This document shows positions 1-6,064 of a stretch of 8,666 nt of DNA, piece after piece. The DNA is from CAYVHB01 sp964450865. Lineage in GTDB: Bacteria > Bacillota > Clostridia > Saccharofermentanales > UBA5734. Each line of letters starts with the position of its first letter. Positions within the stretch are counted from its first letter, which is position 1. A program made the translations under genes and the position numbers. Below the pieces are notes generated by a model. The model did no database searches. It saw nothing but the letters and a program-made list of their open reading frames with translations, and was not told the origin of the DNA. The stretch covers positions 1-8,666 of the forward strand of contig CAYVHB010000065.1 of the NCBI GenBank assembly GCA_964450865.1. The letters run 5' to 3'.

Positions 1-490
1 GTCAGACTTCTGACGCCGGCTGTTGCTGGCCTTTATCTCGGCTGATTATGGACAACTGAGCTCAGCAATTTCCGGCGATTATACCGGCAGGTTCAGGACA
101 GTTTAGATCAGCAATTGACTGGCATCGGAGTCCGGTAAAGACACCATATCACTTTTATGCATCTCAACCATACTCATCACTCACCTCATTATTCATTATC
201 GATTAAAATCTATTTCATGCGCAGGCCTTTTATCTTTTCAACCAGTTTATATCGAAATTATTCTGGCTGTCATAAAATCAATTTGATTATAGTTCGTTTC
301 AGACATGCTCGTGTCGACAATATGTACACATGTTGTTATTCGATGCTTCATGATGGCAGGTCGTTCAATTAAATAGGATGAAGATCAGGTCATGAGAAGC
401 GCACTGGGGTAGACCTGGGGTACCCGGACGAAATCGGATGGTGAAAATCCGTATCGCTGCCGGGCACCATTGACACTACCCTCAACCCCA
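1..490. other. Gene-free left end with local inverted repeats
   Basis: I see no convincing gene here. The longest open frame (157-372, plus) has no ribosome binding site and an AT-rich, low-complexity translation. Short palindromes are present: a perfect 5-bp hairpin at 1-14, CTGAGCTCAG at 56-65, and CCGG inverted pairs near 73-95. The most structured part, 419-468, is listed separately. The region lies downstream of the minus-strand gene ending at 491, so part of it may be that gene's 3' untranslated region. No clear U-tract terminator is visible. Confidence 0.6.
419..468 (-). repeat. Nested inverted repeat 3' of the unknown acidic-protein gene
   Basis: The outer arms 419-427 (GGTACCCGG) and 460-468 (CCGGGCACC) pair at 8 of 9 positions. 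Inside them a second perfect 5-bp stem forms from CGGAT (435-439) and ATCCG (447-451) with a 7-nt loop. It starts 23 nt beyond the stop codon of the minus-strand gene at 491. No run of T follows on either strand, so it is not a standard intrinsic terminator. It could be an mRNA 3'-end stabilising structure, a Rho-related structure or a protein site. Confidence 0.4.
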
Positions 491-1225
491 TCAGTCCAGA
501 TCGACCACCGCCGCAATCATGCTTTTGAGCTTGCTGTATATGGCGATATCCCTGGCATCAATGGCTTCATCGATATGATTGAAATGCTCGATGATATCCG
601 TGTCATCTATTGAATCCAGGTCTATATCGGCTGCCAATTGCCTGGCAAAGACGCTTTTTCTACGCTTGCACAGCAGGACCTCGTCGCCCGCGGCGTCAAC
701 CCATTCGCCCTGATAAAAATAATGAACGCCATCTTCAATGGTTTCGATTTCGGCTTCTACCACATAAATGGAAACCGGCCCGCACGCCTGCCCTTCGGAT
801 GAATAATCGCCAACACGTTCATTGACGATGTTATATTCGGCAAGCTGCTTGACAGCCGCCCGATCCATGTCAATCTCCGGCAATGCCTTTTCCAGAAGCC
901 AGTCGTCGCCAGACTGAGTGCGCCATTCGATGTACTCATCCACCAGGGCATCCAGCGCCTGAAAGCCGCGGTAATATGGGGAAACCATCGCGGCAAGGAG
1001 TGAATCATATTCCTCCAGTACTTCGATAGCCGGCTCATCGGCTGATTCGCCGACCATGTAGTCAAAGATGCTTTCCCTCGCCACGGTAAAGTGGTTTTCT
1101 TCAGCGTAATTGGCATGCAGAAAGACCACTGCACCATCTTCCATTGCGACTTTCATTTCAGCATCATAAGCATAAACGCCCGCACCAGCCAGGGTCCGGG
1201 CAGCCCTCATGTTCAAAGCTTTCAT
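491..1225 (-). CDS. Unrecognised acidic protein, 244 aa
   Basis: I do not recognise this protein family. It is a soluble, acidic 244-residue protein with no signal peptide or membrane segment. The N-terminal third looks like a short beta-rich unit (MKVAMEDGAVVFLHANYAEE). The middle is helical and rich in Asp and Glu. The C-terminal part contains a run of acidic residues (ADIDLDSIDDTDIIEHF) and ends VVDLD. The start at 1225 is chosen because GGGAGG (1238-1233) lies 7 nt upstream. The frame stays open upstream to 1318, but that stretch has no good ribosome site and contains the intergenic repeat motif. The gene follows the membrane-protein gene on the same strand after a 165-bp gap, so the two may be co-transcribed. 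No strong promoter of its own is apparent. Function is unknown. Confidence 0.75.
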   Translation of the reverse strand: MKALNMRAARTLAGAGVYAYDAEMKVAMEDGAVVFLHANYAEENHFTVARESIFDYMVGESADEPAIEVLEEYDSLLAAMVSPYYRGFQALDALVDEYIEWRTQSGDDWLLEKALPEIDMDRAAVKQLAEYNIVNERVGDYSSEGQACGPVSIYVVEAEIETIEDGVHYFYQGEWVDAAGDEVLLCKRRKSVFARQLAADIDLDSIDDTDIIEHFNHIDEAIDARDIAIYSKLKSMIAAVVDLD

Positions 1226-1250
1226 TACAACGCCTCCCTTGCATATCGAA

Positions 1251-1399
1251 ATCAGTTGATTGAGCTGAGCAGTCTGCGTCATAAGCCGCTGCTGCCATCT
1301 CAAAAATCCCTTGAGCATGTTGACATCAGTTGATTGAGCTAAATGAGCTGATTGAGCTAAACGGGTTGATTGTAATATCTTGAAGCGCGCTCAATCAAA
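1251..1399. repeat. Dispersed TTGATTGAGCT motif repeats between two minus-strand genes
   Basis: The 16-bp string ATCAGTTGATTGAGCT occurs exactly at 1251-1266 and again at 1325-1340. A shorter copy (TGATTGAGCTAA) follows at 1349-1360 and a partial one (TTGATTGTAA) at about 1366. An inverted copy, GCTCAATCAA, lies at 1389-1398 and overlaps the stop codon of the membrane-protein gene. The last direct copies are spaced about 17-19 bp apart, so they would lie on a similar face of the helix. This could be a regulator-binding array or a degenerated short tandem repeat. In the transcript the inverted copy could pair with any of the direct copies. Confidence 0.5.
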
Positions 1400-2026
1400 T
1401 ATCCCGAACATACTGCGCGCTTCATAATCAAATTCGGCCCAGTAACTTATTTTGATCAGTTCAGGGTCAACGATCATGGCATCGTCTTCGAAGGTAACGG
1501 TATATTTCGTCTTATAGTCATCGCGGCTCAAGGCAAATTGATTTCTGGAAATGACTTTATATTCGTAGGTCGCAGACCGGTCGGTTCCGGTATATGGAGA
1601 ATATGAATAGAAGCTGCATTCTGTCTCATCAAAAACGGCCGCAATGAGCAAGACGTTTTCATAGACCGACATCCAGTCGCGCTGCAATTCGCTTTTCAGC
1701 TTCGCCTTGCCGACCTCGTTGACGATTAAAAGTATAACCAGTATGGCGATTATTATCCCCGCAATTGAAACAATTTTTTTCGACTTGAAAACGGCCTGTC
1801 TGTTTGGATTAGTTCCAGTTGTCTGCTGATTTATATCCGGCCCTGTCTGCGGTTCGGCTGATGGACCGACTGGCCCTGTCTGCGGTTCGGCTGATGGCCC
1901 GGCTGGTCCTGTCTGCGGTTCGGCTGATGGACCGGCTGGCCCTGTCTGCGGTTCGGCTGATGGACCGGCTGGCCCTGGCTGTGGCGTTGGATCTTGATCT
2001 GGATGATTCATTTTATCCATTTCCAT
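1391..2026 (-). CDS. Single-pass membrane protein with Pro/Gly repeat N-terminus
   Basis: Predicted 211-residue protein of unknown function. After a short N-terminus come four 11-residue repeats (GPAGPSAEPQT, the last GPVGPSAEPQT) at about residues 18-61, then a polar linker. One strong membrane helix follows (about 85-103, IVSIAGIIIAILVILLIV) flanked by Lys. The C-terminal domain of about 105 residues (from LKSELQRDW) has a YSYSPYTGT-x-ATYEYKVIS-x-NQ pattern resembling small membrane-anchored proteins of gut Clostridia, from memory only. The lack of a signal peptide suggests the repeat segment is cytoplasmic and the C-terminal domain outside. The start at 2026 is preferred because GGGGA lies 8 nt upstream. 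A GTG at 2143 (250 aa) with weak spacing, or ATG at 2083, is possible and would shorten the roughly 190-nt leader implied by the promoter at 2222-2251. Confidence 0.7.
   Translation of the reverse strand: MEMDKMNHPDQDPTPQPGPAGPSAEPQTGPAGPSAEPQTGPAGPSAEPQTGPVGPSAEPQTGPDINQQTTGTNPNRQAVFKSKKIVSIAGIIIAILVILLIVNEVGKAKLKSELQRDWMSVYENVLLIAAVFDETECSFYSYSPYTGTDRSATYEYKVISRNQFALSRDDYKTKYTVTFEDDAMIVDPELIKISYWAEFDYEARSMFGIFD
1839..1980 (-). repeat. 33-bp in-frame tandem repeat, four units plus a partial fifth
   Basis: Four near-identical 33-bp units run at 1839-1871, 1872-1904, 1905-1937 and 1938-1970, with the start of a fifth degenerate copy after 1970. Units differ at only a few bases (for example GACCGACT, GCCCGGCT, GACCGGCT at the end). 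The unit length keeps the frame and encodes an 11-residue Pro/Gly/Glu/Gln segment of the membrane protein. The high identity implies recent duplication by slippage or recombination, so copy number may vary between strains. Confidence 0.9.
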
Positions 2027-2221
2027 GCTAATAATCCCCAATTCAGCTGTTTCTGGCTTCTGGATTACACTTGCTTCCATCATGACTGAACTCGATTTCC
2101 TCAGGATTGAACGTGATCTGCTTTGACGCGCTTTTCTGTTCACATCACCCGATTGACGCTGCTACAACGATGCCCAGGACAGATAAAATATCGTAACATA
2201 TATCAATGATTATGTATGCGA

Positions 2222-2251
2222 ATTATAGCATGTTGAATATCGATTTGTTAT
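2222..2251 (-). promoter_or_regulatory. Candidate sigma-A promoter for the membrane-protein gene
   Basis: On the minus strand a perfect TATAAT (-10) lies at 2227-2222. An ATAACA (-35, 4 of 6 matches) lies at 2251-2246, with an 18-bp spacer. Transcription would begin near 2215, inside the AT-rich divergent gap, and run toward the membrane-protein gene. Prediction is by pattern only. Confidence 0.5.
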
Positions 2252-2255
2252 ATTA

Positions 2256-2284
2256 TTGTTATCGAATCTGTTTAAAAATATTTT
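2256..2284 (+). promoter_or_regulatory. Weak candidate promoter for the cyclotransferase-like gene
   Basis: TTGTTA (2256-2261) and TATTTT (2279-2284) are separated by 17 bp in a strongly AT-rich stretch upstream of the start at 2345. Other A/T hexamers nearby would serve equally well, so exact placement is uncertain. The gap drives genes in both directions. Confidence 0.3.
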
Positions 2285-2344
2285 ATTATAGAATTTATCC
2301 TGACAAATTCAAACGAATCATCATCCCCCGGGCAAGGTAAACGC

Positions 2345-3514
2345 ATGAAACTGTTTTATCGCATGAACCTCAAGGACCATCCCACTGGTGTGCAGGATCT
2401 CTGGCACGACGTCGCGCTTTGGCACAAAGAGCTCCGTGAAATATTCAGGCCAGCTCTTGATCAGACTCGGCAGGTCCCTGCGCCAATCATCGAATCGCTC
2501 GAGAATCAGCGCCAGGCCATCCTGTCGGGGAAAGCCCAAGGTGGTTTCACGGACTATACACAGCCCTGGCTGGATCTTCAGGCCAGGACCGGGGCGATCA
2601 ACCATCTTTTCACCTATGGGACCCTGATGACTGGCCAACGGGCCCATCGGCAGCTAACTGCCCATCCCGGCTGCCAGCTGGTTGGCACAGCTATTCTCAG
2701 GGGATTTTGTCTATATGATCTGGGGGCTTTTCCGGCGATCCTGCCAGCCGGGCCAGGGGATTGCCCTGCAGGCGATGATTGGCCGCCTGGCCCGGAAACA
2801 TCCGGGCGATCCCGCGGCCCGGCGCTGGTTATTGGTGAAGTGTACCGGATTAACCATGATCAACTGGCTGATCTGGATGCTTATGAAGGTGAAGGCAGTC
2901 TCTACCTAAGAAGGGCCGCGGTTGTTGAAACGATCGCTGGCCAGCGCGAACTCGCCTGGATTTATATCTATAACCAGCCGCTCGATCCAGCGCGTGAAGT
3001 GTCCCTGGGTCTGCAGCCGTGGAACGGTGAACCATTCCTGCAGTTCGCGAACCGTTATGTCTGGTATGTCGCCTATGGTTCCAATCTCCTGCGCGAAAGA
3101 TTCCTGTGCTATATTCGCGGCGGATGGTTCCGCGAAATCCGGTCTTATGACGGCTGCCGGGACCAGAACTTGCCGATTATTGACTTACCCTGCCAGCTGC
3201 CTTATGTCATGTATTTTGGCAATCAGTCCGCAACCTGGCAGGGCGGCGGTGTCGCCTTCCTCGATGCCAGTCAAAAGGGGAAATCCCAGGGTCGTGCCTA
3301 CCTGATAACACGTGATCAATTTAACGATATTCATCGCCAGGAAGGCCGTTCTGCAGATTGGTATGATCGGCGGCTGGATCTGGGTCATCTCAGCGGCATA
3401 CCCGTTGCGACGTTCACCAACCACGGCCGCCGTCCGGAACATGAACCCAGCCAGCAGTACCTCGCAGTCGTGCGCGAAGGAATCGCAGAGCTGCAAGGCA
3501 GGGCCATCCCGTAG
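2345..3514 (+). CDS. Tandem-domain gamma-glutamylcyclotransferase-like protein
   Basis: A 389-residue cytoplasmic protein with two domains of the gamma-glutamylcyclotransferase/AIG2 fold. Residues 1-85 form a mostly helical N-terminal part I cannot assign. Domain 1 (about 87-212) opens with LFTYGTLM, the substrate-loop YGxL motif, and has DAYEG with Glu181 in the catalytic-acid position. It also carries a Pro/Gly-rich insertion at about 134-160. Domain 2 (about 237-380) opens with WYVAYGSNLLRERF, the YGSN motif. It has RQEG, where Glu333 may be the equivalent acid, though the fit is less clear. Enzymes of this fold release 5-oxoproline from gamma-glutamyl amines or peptides, but many members have unknown substrates. 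Most are single-domain and 110-190 residues, so this length is unusual. The ATG at 2345 has AAGG 7-8 nt upstream. The next gene starts 113 bp later, apparently with its own promoter. The fold is fairly sure, the substrate is not. Confidence 0.8.
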   Translation: MKLFYRMNLKDHPTGVQDLWHDVALWHKELREIFRPALDQTRQVPAPIIESLENQRQAILSGKAQGGFTDYTQPWLDLQARTGAINHLFTYGTLMTGQRAHRQLTAHPGCQLVGTAILRGFCLYDLGAFPAILPAGPGDCPAGDDWPPGPETSGRSRGPALVIGEVYRINHDQLADLDAYEGEGSLYLRRAAVVETIAGQRELAWIYIYNQPLDPAREVSLGLQPWNGEPFLQFANRYVWYVAYGSNLLRERFLCYIRGGWFREIRSYDGCRDQNLPIIDLPCQLPYVMYFGNQSATWQGGGVAFLDASQKGKSQGRAYLITRDQFNDIHRQEGRSADWYDRRLDLGHLSGIPVATFTNHGRRPEHEPSQQYLAVVREGIAELQGRAIP

Positions 3515-3559
3515 ACTCGCCCGATGAAAACAGGTATGAACTCGCTTGTCGCAGAAGCA

Positions 3560-3591
3560 TTGATTTCCATCTCTGTCCGGGCTAATATAAT
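3560..3591 (+). promoter_or_regulatory. Candidate promoter for the phosphatase gene
   Basis: TTGATT (3560-3565) is followed after 17 bp by TAATAT (3583-3588), overlapping a perfect TATAAT at 3586-3591. It lies in the short gap after the cyclotransferase-like gene and would give a leader of about 30 nt before the start at 3628. The spacing to the perfect hexamer is 20 bp, so the TAATAT reading is likelier. Confidence 0.45.
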
Positions 3592-3627
3592 ATTGCATAT
3601 TTAATTAGCATGAAGAGGAGGTTTCGC

Positions 3628-4338
3628 ATGCACTATGCCATCGGTGATCTGCATGGCTGTTACGAACAATACCAGGCCATGCTCCGGCTGATTGACTTTC
3701 AAGCCACGGACACACTCTATGTATTAGGCGATGTGCTGGACCGTGGCCCGCGACCGATTGACATTCTGCTGGATATGGCCGCCAGGCCTAATGTTGTTCC
3801 TATTCTGGGCAATCACGAATACATGGCAGCCCTGGTTCTTGGGAAACTGCTCGTCACGATTGATAAAAGCAACGCCGAAAATCATCTGGATCAGCAATTG
3901 ATGGCCAATCTCCAGTTTTGGCTCCTGAATGGCGGTCAATCAACGCTTGCGCAAATCCACACGCTGTCCCTGGATGACCGGCAGCTGGTTGCCGATTATC
4001 TGGCGGAATTTTCGCTGTATGAAACCTGCCGGGTCAATGGCCGGGAATATGTCATGGTTCACGCCGGACTGGCTGGTTTTTCACCGGAAAAACAGCTTGA
4101 TGACTATGAATTGCCTGATCTGCTCTTCACAGCGCCCAATTATCAGGCGCAGTATTATCCCGACAAGTGGCTGATAACGGGCCATACCCCAACCTTCAAG
4201 ATCGATCCTGGCTGCGAAGGCGCCATTTATCGCCAGAACCGCCACATTGCCATTGACTGCGGGCTTGTCTACGGCAAAACGCTGGGGGCTTTCTGCCTCG
4301 ATACCGAAGCCTGCTTTTATGTTGATTATCAGCGATAA
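3628..4338 (+). CDS. PPP-family metallophosphoesterase (serine/threonine phosphatase-like)
   Basis: A 236-residue enzyme of the calcineurin-like PPP superfamily, similar in layout to lambda phosphatase and bacterial PrpA/PrpE proteins. The dinuclear-metal motifs appear in order: GDLHG (6-10, Asp7 and His9), GDVLDRG (34-40, Asp35), GNHE (61-64, Asn62 and catalytic His63), VHAGL (His145) and GHTP (His186). Arg39 and the GDxxDRG form fit the protein-phosphatase or ApaH-like branch, which hydrolyses phosphoserine/phosphothreonine or dinucleoside polyphosphates; sequence alone cannot choose between them. The length is normal for the compact bacterial type. The start at 3628 is set by AGGAGG (3616-3621) 6 nt upstream. 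An in-frame ATG at 3610 precedes that site and is unlikely to be used. A weak terminator follows the gene. A link to the STAS-domain protein in this window, as a phosphoprotein substrate, is only a guess. Confidence 0.9.
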   Translation: MHYAIGDLHGCYEQYQAMLRLIDFQATDTLYVLGDVLDRGPRPIDILLDMAARPNVVPILGNHEYMAALVLGKLLVTIDKSNAENHLDQQLMANLQFWLLNGGQSTLAQIHTLSLDDRQLVADYLAEFSLYETCRVNGREYVMVHAGLAGFSPEKQLDDYELPDLLFTAPNYQAQYYPDKWLITGHTPTFKIDPGCEGAIYRQNRHIAIDCGLVYGKTLGAFCLDTEACFYVDYQR

Positions 4339-4398
4339 TAAATGAAGGCCTTGGGGTCGCCACCAGGCTGAACATCCAGACGGCCAGCTGGCCGGCCA

Positions 4399-4421
4399 GG
4401 CTCTGTACGAGCCCGCTTTTT
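4399..4421 (+). terminator. Possible intrinsic terminator after the phosphatase gene
   Basis: GGCTC (4399-4403) pairs with GAGCC (4409-4413) around a 5-nt loop and is followed, after CGC, by five T (4417-4421). The stem is short but GC-rich. The overlapping palindromes just upstream (GGCCAGCTGGCC at 4382-4393, CTGGCCGGCCAG at 4388-4399) could compete or strengthen the structure. It sits between the phosphatase and aminomutase genes. Confidence 0.45.
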
Positions 4422-4470
4422 CATACCAGGTCATTATTTTGCTTGATAACATTACAGACGGGGAGGTAAC

Positions 4471-5736
4471 ATGGAGAATTATTTACGGGATCGGCTTTCA
4501 CGGGAGTCTCGGGATTCACGGGATCAGCAGATCCTTCATGCAATCGATGATTACTTGGAGATTTTACCTCACATCCGGACGGGCCTGAATCAGCAGGATA
4601 GAATTGCCAGGCGCCAGGCGGAAATCCGCGAGAAACTGGAAGCCAGCCTGGAGCAGTGGGATGATTACCGCTGGCAGCTAACCCACCGGATCGACTCGGT
4701 TGCTGACCTGGCCAATTTGCTGCCGCTGGATAACACAACGATTGAGCAAATTCGCGAGGTCAGCAAGCAGTATCGTTTTGCAATATCCCCTTACTATCTA
4801 TCCCTGATTGATCCGGACGATCCAAATTGCCCGATCCGTCTGCAGTCGGTGCCATCAGTCAGGGAACTGAATCCAGCCGGGGAACTCGATCCCATGGATG
4901 AAGAGCATTCCAGTCCTGTTCCGGCCGTGACGCGGCGCTATCCGGACCGGCTGATCATCAAGGTTACAAACCTCTGCGGGATGTACTGCCGTTTTTGCCA
5001 GCGCCGCCGCCTGATCGGGGAAACCGACTGTTCCGAAACAGACGACGTGCTGGGCAAGGCCGTTGATTATATCCGCAGCCAGCCGGAAATCCGTGATGTC
5101 CTGATTACGGGCGGCGACGCGCTCATGCTGCCTGATTCCGTATTGGACCGGCTTCTGGGCCAGTTGCGCGGCATTGCGCATGTTGAGATCATTCGTCTTG
5201 GCACCCGCACCCCGGTAACACTGCCTCAGCGCATCACACCGGAACTGGTGGACATGTTGAAGCGCCATCATCCGCTTTATATCAATACCCATTTCAATTC
5301 ACCGGCCGAGATCACCGCTGAAGCCAGGCAGGCCTGTGACCGCCTGGCCAATGCCGGAATTCCGCTGGGCAACCAGATGGTTTTGCTCAATGGCGTCAAT
5401 AACAACAAGTTCACGATCCGCAGACTCAATCAACTATTGCTGACGCTGCGGGTCAGGCCTTATTACATTTTCCATCCGAAGGCCGTGCGCGGTACCTCTC
5501 ATTTCTGGGTCAGGCTCGAGGAAGGACTGGAAATCATGGAAAGCCTGCGTGGCTATACTTCAGGCCTGGCGATTCCAACCTATATTGTCAATGGGCCCGA
5601 AGGGCTGGGCAAAACCCCGCTCATTCCCAATTATTTGCTGTATATCGGCAAAGACAAGGCGGTTTTCCGCAATTGGGGAAATGTCATCTTTGAAATTGAA
5701 AATAACAGTTCATCTTCAAGCTGTCAATCTACGTAA
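4471..5736 (+). CDS. eam: Radical-SAM aminomutase, probably glutamate 2,3-aminomutase
   Basis: A 421-residue member of the lysine 2,3-aminomutase family, which moves an amino group from C2 to C3 using S-adenosylmethionine, a [4Fe-4S] cluster and PLP. The cluster motif is Cys169-x3-Cys173-x2-Cys176, followed by Arg178 for the substrate carboxylate. GGDAL follows at 214-218, and PLP-lysine Lys381 lies in GLGKTP. All of these match Clostridium subterminale lysine aminomutase with a constant offset of 44. At that offset the lysine-binding Asp293 and Asp330 become Lys337 and Asn374. This is the Lys/Asn pair reported for glutamate 2,3-aminomutase (Lys332/Asn369 in Clostridioides difficile), so the product is likely beta-glutamate, a compatible solute. 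The tail is short, Ser-rich and lacks the zinc-binding cysteines of lysine aminomutase. GGGGAGG (4460-4466) lies only 4 nt before the ATG. No acetyltransferase partner (ablB) follows, consistent with a non-lysine role. Confidence 0.85.
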   Translation: MENYLRDRLSRESRDSRDQQILHAIDDYLEILPHIRTGLNQQDRIARRQAEIREKLEASLEQWDDYRWQLTHRIDSVADLANLLPLDNTTIEQIREVSKQYRFAISPYYLSLIDPDDPNCPIRLQSVPSVRELNPAGELDPMDEEHSSPVPAVTRRYPDRLIIKVTNLCGMYCRFCQRRRLIGETDCSETDDVLGKAVDYIRSQPEIRDVLITGGDALMLPDSVLDRLLGQLRGIAHVEIIRLGTRTPVTLPQRITPELVDMLKRHHPLYINTHFNSPAEITAEARQACDRLANAGIPLGNQMVLLNGVNNNKFTIRRLNQLLLTLRVRPYYIFHPKAVRGTSHFWVRLEEGLEIMESLRGYTSGLAIPTYIVNGPEGLGKTPLIPNYLLYIGKDKAVFRNWGNVIFEIENNSSSSSCQST

Positions 5737-5792
5737 GATTGTCCCCCGGCTTCCAGGAATCCAGACACACCATCCATAAGGAGCTGACAGCC

Positions 5793-5933
5793 ATGCTGAC
5801 ATCCTATGGTCTGGAGATTGATGAACGGCTGGATACCGGTGAAATGGTTCGCCGTTACCTCATGGGCGAGAATGGAATGCCAGCCGAACAGTGCCTGGGC
5901 TCCTTCGAACTGGTGAGCGCCAAAGTCCGGTGA
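5793..5933 (+). CDS. Small unknown protein, 46 aa, downstream of the aminomutase
   Basis: A short ORF encoding 46 residues (begins MLTSYGLEIDERLDTGEMV, ends ELVSAKVR). AAGGAG (5778-5783) sits 9 nt upstream of the ATG, and the gene begins 56 bp after the aminomutase stop. That spacing suggests co-transcription. The sequence is soluble and mixed-charge, with one Cys and no membrane segment or known motif. The frame is open upstream to 5739, but only 5793 has a proper ribosome site. It could be a genuine small protein or the remnant of a longer gene. A weak hairpin (5939-5943 with 5952-5956) without a T-run follows the stop. Confidence 0.5.
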   Translation: MLTSYGLEIDERLDTGEMVRRYLMGENGMPAEQCLGSFELVSAKVR

Positions 5934-6064
5934 GGGGGCTGGCCACCATTTGCCAGTGAAATATGCTTCACCGAATCGTGACTCACAATAATCGGATCAT
6001 TCAAGAAGCGTGGCTTGACAGTGGATGCATTTCTGTACAAACCGGTTATCAGGCAGATGACCGG

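Noticed and set aside
1..45. Short open frame from the left edge to a TGA, possibly the tail of a truncated gene
   Set aside because: Only 14 codons are visible, and another frame is also open to a later stop; nothing supports coding.
157..372. 71-residue plus-strand open frame in the left region
   Set aside because: No ribosome binding site, AT-rich sequence with unusual His/Tyr/Arg composition and no recognisable motif; probably a chance frame.
1819..2031. Plus-strand open frame with repeated LALSAVRLMDR
   Set aside because: It is the antisense reading of the 33-bp repeat. The minus-strand frame continues into a membrane helix and a full C-terminal domain, so the minus strand is the coding one.
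4471..5736. Annotation as lysine 2,3-aminomutase (kamA/ablA)
   Set aside because: The two lysine-binding aspartates are replaced by Lys and Asn and no ablB acetyltransferase follows, so the glutamate-specific reading fits better.
6042..6064. CCGGT/ACCGG inverted repeat just past the acs stop, as a terminator
   Set aside because: Only a 5-bp stem with a 13-nt loop, followed on the minus strand by just three T; too weak to call.
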